Position numbers and translations under genes: made by a program | Shown: positions 37,531-51,456 of the stretch, one piece after another | Position numbering within the stretch: the first letter of the stretch is position 1 | Layout: each line of letters opens with the position of its first letter | NCBI GenBank assembly: GCA_008694505.1 | Contig: VZDJ01004378.1 | Location: 11,965,472-12,029,471, forward strand | DNA: 64,000 nucleotides | Source: Cyanoderma ruficeps | Lineage: Eukaryota; Chordata; Aves; Passeriformes; Timaliidae | Direction: 5' to 3' | The notes under the pieces: model-generated | The model's input: only the letters and a program-made list of their open reading frames with translations | What the model was told of the DNA's origin: nothing | Database searches by the model: none

Positions 37531-37620
37531 AGAAATAGGAGGATTTGTACCAACACAAGGAATATTATATTGATGAGAAATAGGAGGATTTCTACCAACA
37601 CAAGGACTATTATATTGATG
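37531..37620. repeat. 45-bp tandem duplication
   Basis: Units 37531-37575 and 37576-37620 differ at two positions (GTACC/CTACC and GGAAT/GGACT). It is non-coding; the ORF through it is open only because 45 is divisible by three. Confidence 0.9.
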
Positions 37621-38045
37621 ATGAAATGTTTCAAATACTTGTCTAACCATGGAATCACTTTCTGATCACTCTGAAAACCTACACTCTGGAAACCTTTTTG
37701 GGGCATATCCCTTCTTAAATTTGAATTTTATGGAAATACCTGAAAGAAAATGGGGTTTGTACCTTCAGATGGCTGGAATGCTGTTGTTTTTGATGGAAAC
37801 TATGTGTTTTAGCCAAGAGAGCTACAAACACTTCATACTGAGGCTCACCATAATCTACTCCTCACATGGAAAGGGTGACAGACTTAAGAAAATGGGGTGG
37901 CATAAATCTCTAATAACCATGCATCAGTGAAAATGTTTTCTATATTAAACAAAGTTTCTGCCTAAAGAAGCTCATTTCAGATACTAACCTTTACCTGTCT
38001 CAGCAATTTTCAAGGCTCTCCAGAGACTGGACGTCTCAGAGATAG

Positions 38046-38143
38046 TTTGGGTTTTGTTTGGTTTTGGGAGATTTTTGGTTGGTTGATGAGGGTTTTTTTT
38101 AGTTGGTTTGGGTTTTTTGTTGGTTTGCTTGGTTTGTTTCTTG
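38046..38143. repeat. GT-rich low-complexity stretch
   Basis: Repeated GGTTT/TTGGT words without a fixed period. A similar patch lies at about 15036-15090. Confidence 0.75.
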
Positions 38144-38555
38144 ATGAACTAAGATAGGTTTTCCCCCTACAAGTGGTAGAAGTGAGATTACTCAAGGAAA
38201 CATTTGTAGAAGGCAAGAATAATCTTTTGCACTTGCTATTCTTCTCCTGGGGCTTTCCTTGAAATACTACCTGGTCACAGGTATTACTGCATCTACAGTA
38301 AAACAACCTTCTCTTTACAAAACCTCTTCGATGAAATGGTATCCTGTAATCCCACAGCAATGGACATGCCAACAATGACACATTTTATCCAAGTATAAGC
38401 AGAAAGGCTTCTTGAGGAGACAACCCTGGAATCATTCACCATATCTAATATTTACAACAATTTTCATATCAAATGAAGAAATAAGGGATGTGTTACAATT
38501 CCCAAATTCATGAATGATTTCATTGCAAAGGGAATTTCTTATTTATTATGCACAT

Positions 38556-38622
38556 ATTAATTACATTCATATTAATTATACTCATTAATTACACTCGTAT
38601 TAATTTCACTCATAATAATTAT
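38556..38622. repeat. 13-15 bp minisatellite with ATTAATTA core
   Basis: Four consecutive units begin ATTAATT (38556, 38571, 38584 and 38599), followed by ACATTCAT, ATACTC, ACACTCGT and TCACTCAT. A partial unit (AATAATTAT) follows. Each unit carries a TAATT homeodomain-type core. Confidence 0.8.
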
Positions 38623-41600
38623 ATGGTAGTAAACTGAACCAAGTAGAGCTCTTAAAGCATGCAGAAGACAATCCTGCACCAGGAAAGCATTACCTCTCTT
38701 ACTGCAGCTTATGTGGGTCTATTTATTTTTAAAGAAAAACATGAATATTTTATTCACAGTAGTTTTATCCATGTATTTCTATGCTGGAATCTGGATAGTC
38801 CATGTGAATTTAAGAAATACATAAGGAATTGTCACTGACCTACTTATAAAACACTGATGCAACTTTTTTTCTGAGAGTTTATTGCAAAACATAGTTGTTT
38901 ACTCAACACTATAACAGTGCTTTAATGCAGCATTTATACAAAAAATATTTGTAAAATATGATGTTCCATAATTAATACTTTTTGAAGTGGAACAAGAAGA
39001 ATAGTCTGTTGTCATAGAGAAGCAGCTTTTTAATTTGAGTAAATTTGATACAACTGGGGATGGGGACTTTTTATTACTTACAGTCAGGGAAAACAAAAGA
39101 GGCAAATTACGTTGCAGCATTTTCTGTTAATACCCTTCAGTATGGACTTCTGTCTTCACCATTATATCATTATGATCCACATTTTCTGTCTATAAAGACA
39201 GTCATATGTAAAAACTGTACAGTTGTTGGATGATGTGTAAAATGCCCTGAGGGACTAAAGTGAGACCAACATACCTATTTTCACTTGTTTTCTAAATGAT
39301 GGCTTCAACAATGTAGAACAAAGCTCCAGTGCTGTTTTTTAATAAACCCCAGTCATTTATCACATAGTTTTATCTTGCCAGCTTCCTGACCAGGTCTGTG
39401 AACTTCTTTTGTGGTACCCTCTCCCTTCAGCACATATGCTCCTATGTAAAGCACAGAAGACTGTGCACAGTCTTCTTTTCCCAATTGCCCAGATGGTTTC
39501 TGCCCTTTAGCAAAGTCCTCTCACACAGGTGCTCTCTCTTTCCCTCTTTCTCACACACAAACTTGCATGCACAGCAACTCATTTGCTCATCTTCTCCTTG
39601 CAATTTGTAGTCTTGCAGCCTCCCTGAGGTGTGAACTGGTACCAGTATTAGCATCCTGCACGCTGCAGGCTACGCTGTGCCTTTCTGACCAGGAGACCTT
39701 GGGCTTTAAATCCAGCACTTGGCAAAGCCCCAGCAGAGATTGACAAACTGAGTAAGCTACACACCCAACGATGACAGTATCAGCCCTGTTAAAAAGCTTT
39801 GGCATCAAAGACATCCCTCTCAAGCATGCATCAGCTGAGGAGACATCACCCAATTTTAGCTACAGTTATGAATGTTTCATACTGATTTGATGTCACCCCA
39901 CTTGTAATTGCAAAATTTACTTGCTATCAGAAAATAGAGCTGTGAAACAAAGACTGTAGCTGTTTAAGGAACACACCTTAAATTTCTGAATGCTTCATGT
40001 CATCCTGGGGTTTTATATCATCTTCACTTGATTATGCTTCACCTTGAGCCTAAAGTTGCAGCTTTGGCAAGTGGACTGGTGCAGTCAGCAGCGGAGAAGC
40101 GGCACTAGGCATGGTGGAAATCACAGGGTTGCTGTACAGCCACATTCTTCTGAGTGGAGAAACAGAAATGGAGGCAATTACATTAATGAGATGTAGAGAT
40201 GAAGGTATTTTTCAGAGTTTTCCCAAAGACTCTTGTTTGATTCCAGGGCAAGGAAGAAGGTCTGAAAGTGCTGGTTGTGCTGTCTTTTTCCCAAATTTGA
40301 ACTTAGAATCTTCCAGGTTGCAAGGTCCTAACATTAACCTTCCTTGCTAAAGTCTTGTTTTTTATACTAGCTTTATTTTCTTCCTCCAAGAGTGTGCACA
40401 TCCCTTTGATGTAAGGTAGAAGTGATAGACTGCCCTGCTGGCAGCCTTCACACATTATGATCCCTAAAAATGTCTTTTCACAGAAAATGTCAGCTAAGAA
40501 TGCTGGCATTGTATTTGGCACATGGAACCATATGAAATAAGAAGAGGATAGTTCATGACCAAGATTTAATTATCTCAGTTCTGTCTGTCCAGATCACAAT
40601 AACAATTAGGCAAGATTAGAGTTAAATTACCTTGACCTAACTGTGCTCTGTGTTTTGATCATTTTCTCATCTGAAGTATTATCCCCTATTAAAAAATGAA
40701 GCAGCATATCAATCAGAGATATTTATGATAACAAAGCTGGCACAAAAAGACTTTAATCTCGTATGTTTTATTCCTACAATAGAGAAAAAAATCTAGGCAG
40801 CCCTCACTACAGCCAGGCACTGGTTGGAGTACCAGTCCCTAAAAGAAGGTAGGTGTAATTTTATTCCACCGCCTCATATAATAAGATAATTCCATCTGCA
40901 GGTACTAAAATAGAGAGAGATTTCCTAGTAGTAGACGACTTTTTGTAAAAAGCAAAGGGAAAACACCATCTAGTATCTGAGAATCAAATAGGAAAAAATT
41001 CATACTTGACAGCAGAACTTTTAATGACCACAAGGAATTCTCCAAGTCTATTGCCATTAAAAGAAGATGCCATTTTAGAGAACAGAGGTTTGTGTTTGAC
41101 ACATACACGCTGGGGGGTTTTTTACAGCTTTGAGTCATGGTCAGAGTCAGTGGAGAGATTCAGACAACTTTGGATCAGGGACCAAATCCAGGTCCTGTCT
41201 CAATACTTCAATCCCATCCCAGACTCCACTCAGTCAGAAAGAGCAACAAACAGTTGTGATGCTGAGCTCTCCTTTCCTTTCCATGTGATCAAGCTGCCAT
41301 ATCAGCAAATTTGCCAAATCTAACATTGGTAGTTTAAAAAAATTCAGTCTGCGTGGTGTGTCGTGGGTGGAGCTGCCATGGAACAGTCATGATCCATTTA
41401 GTTTTCAGTTGAGCTAAGCTAGATTTTGGCTCTCGCATGTCGAGAGAGGAAAAAATAGTTTAAAACACAGTTTTGACCTCAAAGGTACAAATTTTACATC
41501 TCCTAGTATAGCCTAATTGCTTCTGCAGTATCAGGAAAGTATCACAGAATCTCTTAAATTGCCTGACAAATAATAGGCTTTTCAAATTTGATCTGTGTGG

Positions 41601-43929
41601 TTTTCATACCAAAATTTATATATATTAGGGAAATGGGAATGGTTTCAATGATTCTACCAGTCTATAAAATAATTAAGAAGGCCTTCAAATGGTGTAGTAT
41701 TGTGTAGTAGCAGTAACATTATTGAACTTCGGTTCTTAAAGGACTTCGGATTTCTCCTGCCTAAAGGGAAAAATGTAGAAGAGAGGGAGCAGCCTGGGTA
41801 GTGAGGGAGGTGTTTGCACTCTTGTGCAGATACCTGAGCCACATCTGGTTTTCCTGCTAGGAAATCTCTAAAGCCATGTCAGGTCAGGTCCTGCAGTGCT
41901 GGGACGTGCTGGGTGGTTGCCAGTACTGGGAGGTACTTTAGAAGAGCACTGCGTTCTGGCAGTGCCTTGAGATTTCTGAACCCTGTGTCTCTGCAGAGAC
42001 TAAACATGCCCAGTCCCAGCCTCACCCAATCTCCCTGCAGTCAAAGGGAACCCTGACTTGCACTGTTAGGAAGAAGAAATGCAGGCTGTACCTCAGCCCA
42101 CACTTCCTGGGTTAGTCCTACAGGGATAAAAGAAATCCCAATTCCAAAGAGCCAGAACAGTCTGGAAATGAATTCGATACAAAATTCTAGAGTGTAAATG
42201 TTACATTATTTTGGCATTGCTTTTTAAGCCACAAAATTTAAATTCTTAATTCATATAGCAAAATCATTATTGAATATGATACTAAATAAATTCTATTATT
42301 TAAATTTTTAAACAAACAAAAGGAAAACAAAGATTTGTGCCTGGATGTTTTTAAAAATTATCATCCATAGACACCTATTTTAGATCCCATGCCTTGTCCC
42401 CTTAGCAGCAAAAATGCATGCAGGGCTGCGATGACCAGTTCAAGTACCTGCTTCATCTGATTACAACATATGCTCCATCCTGCCTTGTCTCTATTGCTAG
42501 TGAGCATCTAACTCTTGAGTTATTTCTAGCAGAAAATTATTTCACCATAAAACGCTTGATTAGTCCTGATCTAAGTGGTCTGTTTTTCGAAAGTCTGAGC
42601 ACTAGGCATTTCTCATGAACATCACTCGTAGTTTAACTCATTGCTTATTCAAGCCCATACAAACCTAGGGATTGTGTATTTTAATAGACTTGGGTATGGG
42701 AGGCAGGCTGTTAATCGGGACAGATGGTGGTCAATGTCTTCAGTACATAACCACTGATGGAAAAACAACTCTAGAAGCTGGAAATTCCTTGCCTTCTTGG
42801 GTTTGAGTTCTCATAACAGTGTAACCTTGAGAAATAAATTAGATATGTAAAACAACATCTTCTTAGATGAGAGGAGGAGGATTCATCACAGATCTGTTAA
42901 TAGAAAACGGTACAGAGATGCAGAAGGGGAGAGTTTCTCTGATGATTGAGAAACAAGTACTAAGTTGGGAAGAAATTAAGTAACTGTGAATAAGAAACAC
43001 TTAATTGAAGGGAATATCAAAAAATGTTCAATGGTTAGTTTGCTTAGAGGAAGATAAATGCAGAAGTTAAAATGGGCTACCTAAACCACTGAACAGAATT
43101 CAATGTGTGTAGGAGAAACTGACTCTTAGCACACAAATTCGAGATCTGAAAAAAACAAATCCTGCGCTGTAAACAGCACATACCATGAATCAAAATGATG
43201 AAGCATGAAAAAATACTACATGCAATGGAGTTCATTAACTACTGGATTTGTTTCAGAGAGTATGGTCCCAAGTAAAATAATTATGATGAGAATAATTATG
43301 ATTGATTTACATTAATATTTACCTTGAAGCTGATACAAGTCTGGGTGAATAGACTCATATTCAAGATCAATAACTTGAGAAAAATATCAGCATTTTAAGA
43401 TAAAATATCAGCATTTAAACCAGGTCTTTTTCTTCCAGAAAAATAATTTTTTTTAAATGTTATTCATAACTTTAGAGTGGAAGCTATTTATAACCTGTGC
43501 TTTAGCAGATCTCCACAGTTCAAAACAAAGAAACAAGGGAATGCATAGGATATTTAAATGGTAAAATTCCAGGATTGATTTTTATCCCCAAAGCATCTTT
43601 CAGGAAAGGATACTCAGTTAAAGTGCAGCAAATAAAATGGAAGATTTGACAGGCAAGATACAACTCATAGAGCAAGTTGAACCTCAGAAAGTACACAAAA
43701 CCAGGCAAAAGCATGATGACAAAGAAGCAATGCAAGTAACTCTCATATGGAAAGCTGCGTAGGTTTACTGGACTGCTAAGTGTAGAGAATTAAATTACAG
43801 GATGAGGAAAGGTTGCACTGAAGGTAAATGATTCATTTGGGTGTCAGAAAAGAAGGGCTGAGGGTGAATCTTTACTCTGAAGTTACATGTAATGGTGTGA
43901 AAGCCCTGTTGGGTAAAAGATATTAAAAT

Positions 43930-44720
43930 TATCACTGGTGTAAGAACGTCAGAAATATATGTTCCAATAACTCATAGTACCAAATGGAATTCATCAGAGA
44001 CTCTGTGGAAATCCTAAGAATGGAGCACAATTTCAGCCTACCATAATTTATCATTAAAGATATGTAATTCATCATTAAAACAGCCACTCTTCTGGGTAAC
44101 TGGAAAATGGCCAACACTGTAGCAATCTTTAAAATAGCTCTTAAGAATGACCCTCAAAACAGAAATCTAAAAACCTTAATTCATTACTGAGCAAAATAGT
44201 TGAGAAAATCATTTAAAATGCTTATAAAACACCTATATGTAGGAGAGAGAGAAGAAATCAGGATGAATAAATTGCAAGTCAGCACTGCTCAGCAGAGATA
44301 AATTGATATACTTATCAGTGAGGATAAACTGTGCTTTTCTAACCTTTTCAAGTGTTACAAAGTGGTAGCAAAATATTGACTAAAAGAGAATCACAAGATA
44401 CGCATTCACAGGGACATTTGATAGTATCATTCACCACAAGGCTTTTAAGGAAACTCAGTAGTCCTGGGGTAGGAGATAAGGCTTTTTATGGGTTAAAAGA
44501 GAGAGAAAAGGATGGGGATAAATGGCAGATAACTGGGATGAAAAGGTGGTAAGAGTGATGCCACAGGGACTGTGCCAGAGGATCACGGCTGGGATTAATT
44601 CCACTCTTTCTCCAGCCCCATCTATTTACTAATGACCAGGAAGAGAGAGAATACAATGAGATGGCAAAACTGCTGACAACACAAAGCTGTTAAATTAGAT
44701 AAAACTAAGGTGTCTGTAAA
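43930..44720 (+). mobile_element. Degraded LINE (CR1-superfamily) reverse-transcriptase region
   Basis: Words resemble the sense strand of the CR1 ORF2 region: ACTGGAAAATGGCCAACACT, GAGCAAAATAGTTGAGAAAA with TCATTTAAAA, and a GTGATGCCACAGGGACTGTG stretch that could derive from the GVPQGS-type RT motif. Multiple stops and frameshifts make it dead. Boundaries and family are uncertain. Confidence 0.5.
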
Positions 44721-46209
44721 TAACTCTTGTGACTTGTTGCAAAGCTAGCAACACGAAAGGAAATTATGTTCAACATAAGCAACTGCAAAGATATGGCCAT
44801 TAAACAAACTGCTTAAACTGCTTATACTCATTAATAGGGTCTGAACAAATTATGAGAGAGCCTTGCTGAATTGCATGTAAGAGAGAATTACTATATTTTC
44901 TTTCTTATTTGCTACAGGGACTATTTTACACTAGAAAATAATGCAAAACATCTCCTCTTTGTCTATTTAAATAGTTTGGATTTAATTTTATCTGAATCTT
45001 TCCTACTCTCTGAGTGGTACTCCATACTCACAGTGACACACCACCGTTGAGAAGGGCAGCGTCTGCCTCTCTCTTCAGAGCTGAGAAACCTTGGCAAGCA
45101 GATGGTTCTGAGCAGTGGGGCCAGCTAAGCAGTCTGTCATAGCCTCCTTCCATCACCCAGTCTCAGAGCCAGAGGACTCCTGCTGTGGGAGTTTTTATAT
45201 CTCTTCATAAAAAACACCAACGACATGCTAAAGATAGCCTCTGCTAATGTGGGGCAAGCCAAACTGTGCACAGAGGGAAAAAAATGAACAGCTTTTCCAT
45301 ATGGCAAGATATTTTTCACAGATTACGGTGCTGTTGGAAGGGGCTTTGCTGGAAGCTCCTCTTGGCCAATCCACCAAAGAATTTCCTTTCCATTTTCTGA
45401 CCCCAAATGATTCCAGAAAGCATGAAAGGCAGATGAAAGAAGAGGAAAATTTCAGAGGTGCACTTGCACTGAAAACCTTTTGCTGGGTTTGAGCCTCTTT
45501 TCCTTGCATTAATGTAAATAAGGAGTCATACCACAAAGTCCAGCAGTAGGGCAGGGAGAGAGAGCAGCATGTGGAAGGACCAGCACTTGGGTCCTGAGCT
45601 GTCATTGCCAGCACCCAGCCCCACAACATTGGTGCTGCTGGCACATCCATCTGTCCTGTCAAACCTGTTCAATCCTGAGCAGAAAGAGGATACAGCTGGC
45701 AGGCATGGACTGATTTCCCAGGACTTTGAGAAGGCTCTACATTCTTGCCTTACTACTCTACTGTTGCCACGCTTTAGCGAATGAAATAAAGGTAAACATT
45801 TTCTCACCCCCATCATGAAGTTATACATCAGTGGAAAGGGGAACTCACTTCTGTGCCTGTTGACTGAAATATTCCTTAGGGGACGGGAATAACTCAATAG
45901 GGAAAACATTAACCCAGAGCAGCAAACCTTTTATGAAAGCCTGGGGAGAGAGAGGAGGATAAAGGGCACACAATACAGAAATGGTAATCACTGCTACCCC
46001 GTCTGACCTTTCCTGCTTGTGCATACCTGCATTTCCCTGCATTTATTACAGTTTAAAGTATCTTTTGAACACAGATGAGCAGAAATACATATGATCTGAG
46101 CTCAATATCTTTTACTCTGCTGCTAATTCCTTCATAATTCCGCTGCATATTCTCACCAGGTACATGTTGGAGCATGTTCTTTAGCTGTTTTTATAGCCAT
46201 ATAGCATGG

Positions 46210-46545
46210 AGGATCTTATGCCATCCTATGATCAATCAGTTTGTTCAGTTCTCCTTCCTGCAGTTCAGGAGCCCCTTTCCTACAGAAGAAGTTCTGGTGA
46301 TTAGTCTTCAAGGGCATGATTTTGCACTTTGGATTATTAAATTTCATGCTGTTTCTGTTCTGCTGTTCTACAAGGTCATCTAATTTTTCCTGCACAATAA
46401 TCAAGTCTTCCTCTGGACTGTATTAGCTGTACATACCAGCTTTGTGTCATCGGCAGATTTTGTAAGTGCATGTCTAGTTCTTACACCAAGGTCACAAAGG
46501 AAAACAATGAGCCACACTGGGTCCAAGGCTGCCCTCACATGCAAC
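46210..46545 (-). mobile_element. Degraded LINE-like fragment, antisense
   Basis: It contains ATTAAATTTCATGCTGTTTC, CTGCTGTTCTACAAGGTCAT, TTTGTGTCATCGGCAGATTT and CACCAAGGTCACAAAG. This string of phrases recurs in old amniote LINE (CR1/L3-like) copies. No open frame remains. Confidence 0.5.
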
Positions 46546-49500
46546 ATAACTATTGCTCTGCACTTCTGTTATCCAGAAGCCTCCTCTGTTCTACAAGGTC
46601 AGAATTAATCCCCTGTCATTTCTTACTCAAATATTAGTTCCTGTGAAGCACACACAGTCCCAATGCTTTCCTTAAGGCTAGAGAGATTCATTGCACTTTT
46701 TATTTGCTTTTATCTTCCATATTTTTTCCCTAAGATCTTCTCTGGTGTTCAAATAGGATTTGTGATTATCTCCCTCAAACACTCCTTTCTTTTTTCTTTT
46801 GCTCTTCTGCATGAAGCAGAATGTTTCTCTCTAGGGATGGCATCAGTAGCGGACAAGAACTCTGCCACCATCTCCTGGGGAGAGAAGAAGCTACTGATCA
46901 GGTGAAGTGTCAGGACAGATAGAAGTAATGTTTGGACCATCACCCAATCCTACTTTCATGTTGTTTTTTTCCCTTTCACTAAATCTTTAATAGGTTTAAC
47001 AAACATGTAGGTTCAATATTATTGGGGGCATTTCTTTCAAAGAACCTGAGAGACTCTTACTGAAGGAAAAGAAAGTTCAGGAAAAGCTCGCTGTAATGGC
47101 AAGGGCTCCAAATAGATCCTTGCCACTTTTCTGACATGACAGAATGCTGGGCCATAGATTAGATGCTTGGGATAGGCAGGGCTGAAGGCCAGGCCCTGCT
47201 GACAGCAGGATCAAAATGCAGCCTGAGGACTTAGAGAACAGAGAGGGAAGACAGCACAAGGACTGCTGAGCAATGACAACAGACTTGGTCAACCGAAAAA
47301 TGAGCAGGAGAAGCTCAAAGGGACCAGCTCCCACATCCACCACCACCTCAGCTGGGTGTGGGAGTCAATTGGGTTGCCTTTCAGATACACATGCAGGGCT
47401 CTGACAGCTCAGGACTTCTTCTTTATGTATATGAAGCTGCCTTAGTTTGTATAGATTAGGGCAGCATCAACTCTCCAAGCCTCTCACTGTCTCAATATAA
47501 TTATCAACCCAGCAGCCAGCAAATACTTCTCACCTCACCCAGCACAGCAGTGAAGAAGATGTAGTCAGGATTAATGCCAGCAAATTATTTTGAATGTTTG
47601 CCCTGACCATGGCAGATTGCTCAGGTTTCCCCTTTCAATATGTTCAAACCCTACAATAAAATTTCTGTTTGCTCAAGGCCATCTGCCTAACTTAGAGTTT
47701 GGGGGTGGGGAAGTGTCACTTGCTGCTTGCCTGGGCTGGAACTTAGTTTCCCACATTTCCAAGTGGGTGGTGAAGCCAGCCTTACTGCAGGTTTTCACTC
47801 AGGATGGCTCAAAATTGGATGGAGCTTCTCAAGCTGCCAGGCAGTGGAGGGGCTGCATGAGAGCAAGGTTTATTTCTCCACAGCCACACTGGTGCACAGC
47901 TCAGCAGAGCCCGCTTCACAGCTGCCTTCCACCTGGCCAAGCCACAGCAGCACAGGGCTGCTTCTCACCTGACAGCAGCATATTGTGTGAATGTGCCCTC
48001 TGTTTGCTTTGCCTTGGGAAGGGATGACTTCCATCACCCTGCCATCCTCATCCACATCCCAGTGCTGTCTCTATCCCAGATCCTGGGAATGGGTTTCATT
48101 TACTATTTGGCCATACCTGGGATTAACCTTTCATTTCTATCTGTCAGTCAGCAGCCCTTCTTGTTCTCTTTTTATTTAACAAGATACAGTATCTTCTATT
48201 TTTTTTCTTTCGTTTTCTTCATGAGGCGCAGCTCAGCAAGGCTTTTGAATGTTTTTGGTTTATCTCTGCATTTTCTGACCTTTGAGACCTAACTAGCCCA
48301 GCTTTCAGTTCCTTTTCCATTAGAGGCTGTTTTTTTCCCTAAAACACTTTTGAAGGGTGCTTATTTTTGCCAGGTGGGTCAACTTTCTTTTCCTACCATT
48401 TTCTCCTTGTGCCTGCAATACACAAGAAAACTCTTAAATAATACACTGACTTAATTTAACTCCACTGAGCCTTCACATTAAAATTTTTGAGCTCTTAACT
48501 CCACTGAGCCTTATTTCACACGCACACAAAAATTGCCAGTCTGAATTCAAAATCTTAGTTGCTGACCTGTTTGAACTGATTTACAATCACCTGATCAAAG
48601 GTGATTTTTGACACCCAGTTCCTTTGTAACTCTGTAAGATTCTGAGTTTAAAGCAGGATCACCTCTGGTTGATATTGTGACCTTATAGCAGAACATGCAG
48701 ATTTTCTCATCCAAAAATACCAGGACTTTACAATTTCAGGTAGCATAACTTCCCAGACTATATATGTACAAGTTAAAAACTCCTACCACCAGATAATTCT
48801 TCCATCATCTTACCGAGATCTCCACCCATATCCACAGCTGAGTCTGGGGAGATCCACAACAGATGGCTCTGACAGAAACATATTTTCTTCTCCGTGCCTT
48901 CTGTTCATCACAAAGCTTCTGTTCCTGTACCTTATTCCCACCATAAAGCCCTGCATGACTTAGTAGTACCTTTTCTTGTTCTTCATGATTACACAGTTTC
49001 CCCATTTGAAAAAACACTTAAAAAGCAGAGAAGTTTTGATGGCTATCTCAGCACTCATATTTTACTTTGACTCTTGGGATATTTGCTGTTTTTCTGAAGG
49101 CCACCACTAACAGCAAGCAATTGCATGAGACTATTAGCTTTCATTAAAGAATATTTTTTTAAAAATAAACAAATAAAGTATTTTTCACTTATATTTGTAG
49201 ATAAAAGCTTGAGCATATAACTCAGATGCAGCTGAGAACTCTAAAGCAAGAAATGAAGAGATACCTGAAATTATTTTTTCCCAAAGGCCAGCATAAACAA
49301 TGTCAAGAGATTTGGAGTTTGAGCCATGGTTTTAGAGAATTGAACCTGGGGGCAATACCATGATAAATGGAGAGAGAGACAACTGAAGCCAGCTCAATTC
49401 CTGTGTGCACTGCAGAAAAGGAGAGGTGAACCTGTGCACAGAGGTGACCTGAAGGATCACCATCCTTGTATTAAAATTACAAATTATCTTCTATCATTAG

Positions 49501-50710
49501 CACCAGGAATCATGAGGTGAAGCAGATTTCATGACCTGAAAGTCTTTTAAAGAAGCCAGGAAAGTTGTACAGAACATAGTTTCACATGTAATAGACTTTG
49601 AAATATTTTATTACAGCTGCAGTGATGTAGAAAATGGTTTAATCAACTACTGTGTTCTCCTTATCTAGGGAAAGTTTACCATACTGCTAAGATACTTCAA
49701 ATAAGCAACATGAATCATGTCATCCCAATGGTGAAAATGCTGGAACACTCAAATATATGAAAAAAATACATAGAAGCAAACCCTTTTTCTCTTGGTCTCA
49801 AAACTCTCTGTGATACACTGTGCTTGGAGCCTGTAAAGACAATACAAATTTTGCAATGTTGATTTTTGTGTGTATTTAGTGACTGAATGAAATCAATTGG
49901 AAAAGAAGCATTAGCATCCAATAGGTGTTACAAGCAAAGTGTGTAAACTTCTGTCAATGACATTAATTATACAAGTAGATTTTAAACCTGGACAACTAAG
50001 AAAGAGCACATCCAAAAACATAGTAATAAGAGTCTTCCTTTAATTTCTCACCTAAAACATACTTTCTCTTCTTTTATCCTATTTTTATTGTTTTTACCCA
50101 TCCTTGGACTTTAATAATACACTCGTGTCATTTTTCAGCTGGATGTAAAGACCGTGTGGATGCCATCTTACCTTAATGTTCACAAGGTTATCTTAAATAA
50201 AAGAACACAGAACATTAATAAGTAGCAGAATAACATGTAATGCCATTTTGAAGAATTCACACTACTGTTATTCATCTTCTGTGACCATTTAATAGAGGAA
50301 GTGTCTAAAAGAACAGATGGGAATTGAAAGCAATGCGCTTGGAAGAAAATGGAGATTACAGCTATGCCTCCAATAATTTGAAACTGATTCTCAAGCTCCT
50401 TCAAAAATAAATGCAGAGCTCAAGGTCAGAAAATACATTACTTGGAATCAACCATTAGAATGTCGAACAGCCCCACAGCAGATTTTGGTGTCTTCAGATA
50501 TCCTACATTTGTCTTCATCAGCAGTGAAGTATCCAAGTTACTGTAAGTTTCTTGGAGTACTGGGATCAAGTAGTTTATTGATTGCAATATACAAGTTATG
50601 CAATAGTAGCAAAACTGCAGATACCCAGCTAGAGCCCAAAGTCACAGACTAAATGAACTCAACAAACTCTAATAGGAATGATCTGTTCATAAGAGAATAT
50701 CGTCTGTATG

Positions 50711-50780
50711 TAAATATATATATATGCATGTGTGTGTGTGTGTGCATAGATATATCTAAATATATCTCTATATATATCTC
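50711..50780. repeat. TG/TA compound microsatellite
   Basis: Alternating TATATA, GTGTGT and TATATC segments over about 70 bp, immediately upstream of the LTR at 50874. Confidence 0.9.
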
Positions 50781-50873
50781 CGAGGAATGGAAGTGTGATG
50801 ATGGTTAGCTCCAATGTATTGGAAAGCTTAGGACCTGGCATGACAAAAATATTATGGAATAACAGTTAGATAC

Positions 50874-51456
50874 TGTTCTGGTTTTGGTGGGGATAGAGTT
50901 AATTTTCTCCTGAGTAGCTGGTACAGTGCAGTGTTTTGGATTTAGTATGAGAATAATGTTGATAGCACATTGGCATTTTAACTTTTCCTAAGTAGTGCTT
51001 AGCCTAAGTCAAAGACTTTTCTGTTTTCTGTGCTCTGCTGGTGAGGAGCTGCACAAGAAGCCTTGAGGAGCATGGCCAGGGCCTCAACTGGCCAAAGAGA
51101 TATTCCATACCATAGTCTATAAACTGGGGGGCAGTTGGCTGGTTGGCTGGTCAGTCACTGCTTGGGACGGGCTGGGCACTGGTCACTGAGTGGTGAGCAC
51201 TTATTTGGCACATAATTAGTTTTTCTTAGGTTTTATTACTTCCTCTCTTTCTCTCTCTCTTTCTCACCCCCTAGCCCTTTTCATTACTGATATTATTATA
51301 GGATTTATTATATTTTTTTACTTTATTAAAGTTATAAAACTGTTTTTATTTCAACCCACAAATTTTAACTTTTCCAGTTCTCCCTGTTGCACCAAGGTGG
51401 GGAGTTGCAGAGCAGCTGCATGGTACCTAGTTGCTGTCTGGGATTAAACCATGACA
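50874..51456 (+). mobile_element. Solo ERV LTR, second songbird-type family (copy 2)
   Basis: It begins TGTTCTGGTTTTGGTGGGGA and ends GGATTAAACCATGACA, about 583 bp with TG...CA termini. A TATA box (TATAAAC at 51118-51124) is followed by a CT-rich stretch and an ATTAAA poly(A)-type signal at 51325-51330, then the U5-like TTTCAACCCACAAATTTT. It shares the 5' and 3' terminal wording with copies 1 and 3, but the middle differs, so it is a related but distinct family. No internal retroviral sequence is present. Flanking 5-bp words (GATAC and ATGGG) do not match. Confidence 0.82.

Larger units (their letters stand above)
35901..50873. other. Upstream intergenic region, first part
   Basis: AT-rich DNA upstream of NELL2 with no recognisable exon on either strand. 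Identified contents are a divergent TATA-like site (36140), an ambiguous base (36598), a 45-bp tandem duplication (37531-37620), a GT-rich stretch (38046-38143) and a TAATTA minisatellite (38556-38622). Degraded LINE pieces lie near 43930-44720 and 46210-46545, and a TG/TA microsatellite at 50711-50780. Short open frames match nothing I recognise and have chance-level lengths. Confidence 0.65.

Noticed and set aside
38010..38381. 123-codon minus-strand frame rich in Lys/Asn/Gln/Pro
   Set aside because: It runs through the GT-rich low-complexity stretch, and the composition reflects that repeat.
45228..45662. Minus-strand 144-codon open frame upstream of NELL2
   Set aside because: No recognisable motif, no clear splice context or promoter, and other frames of similar quality overlap it; chance length in about 28 kb of non-coding DNA.
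47590..48027. Plus-strand 145-codon open frame
   Set aside because: No family resemblance, mixed low-complexity residues, and no supporting splice sites.
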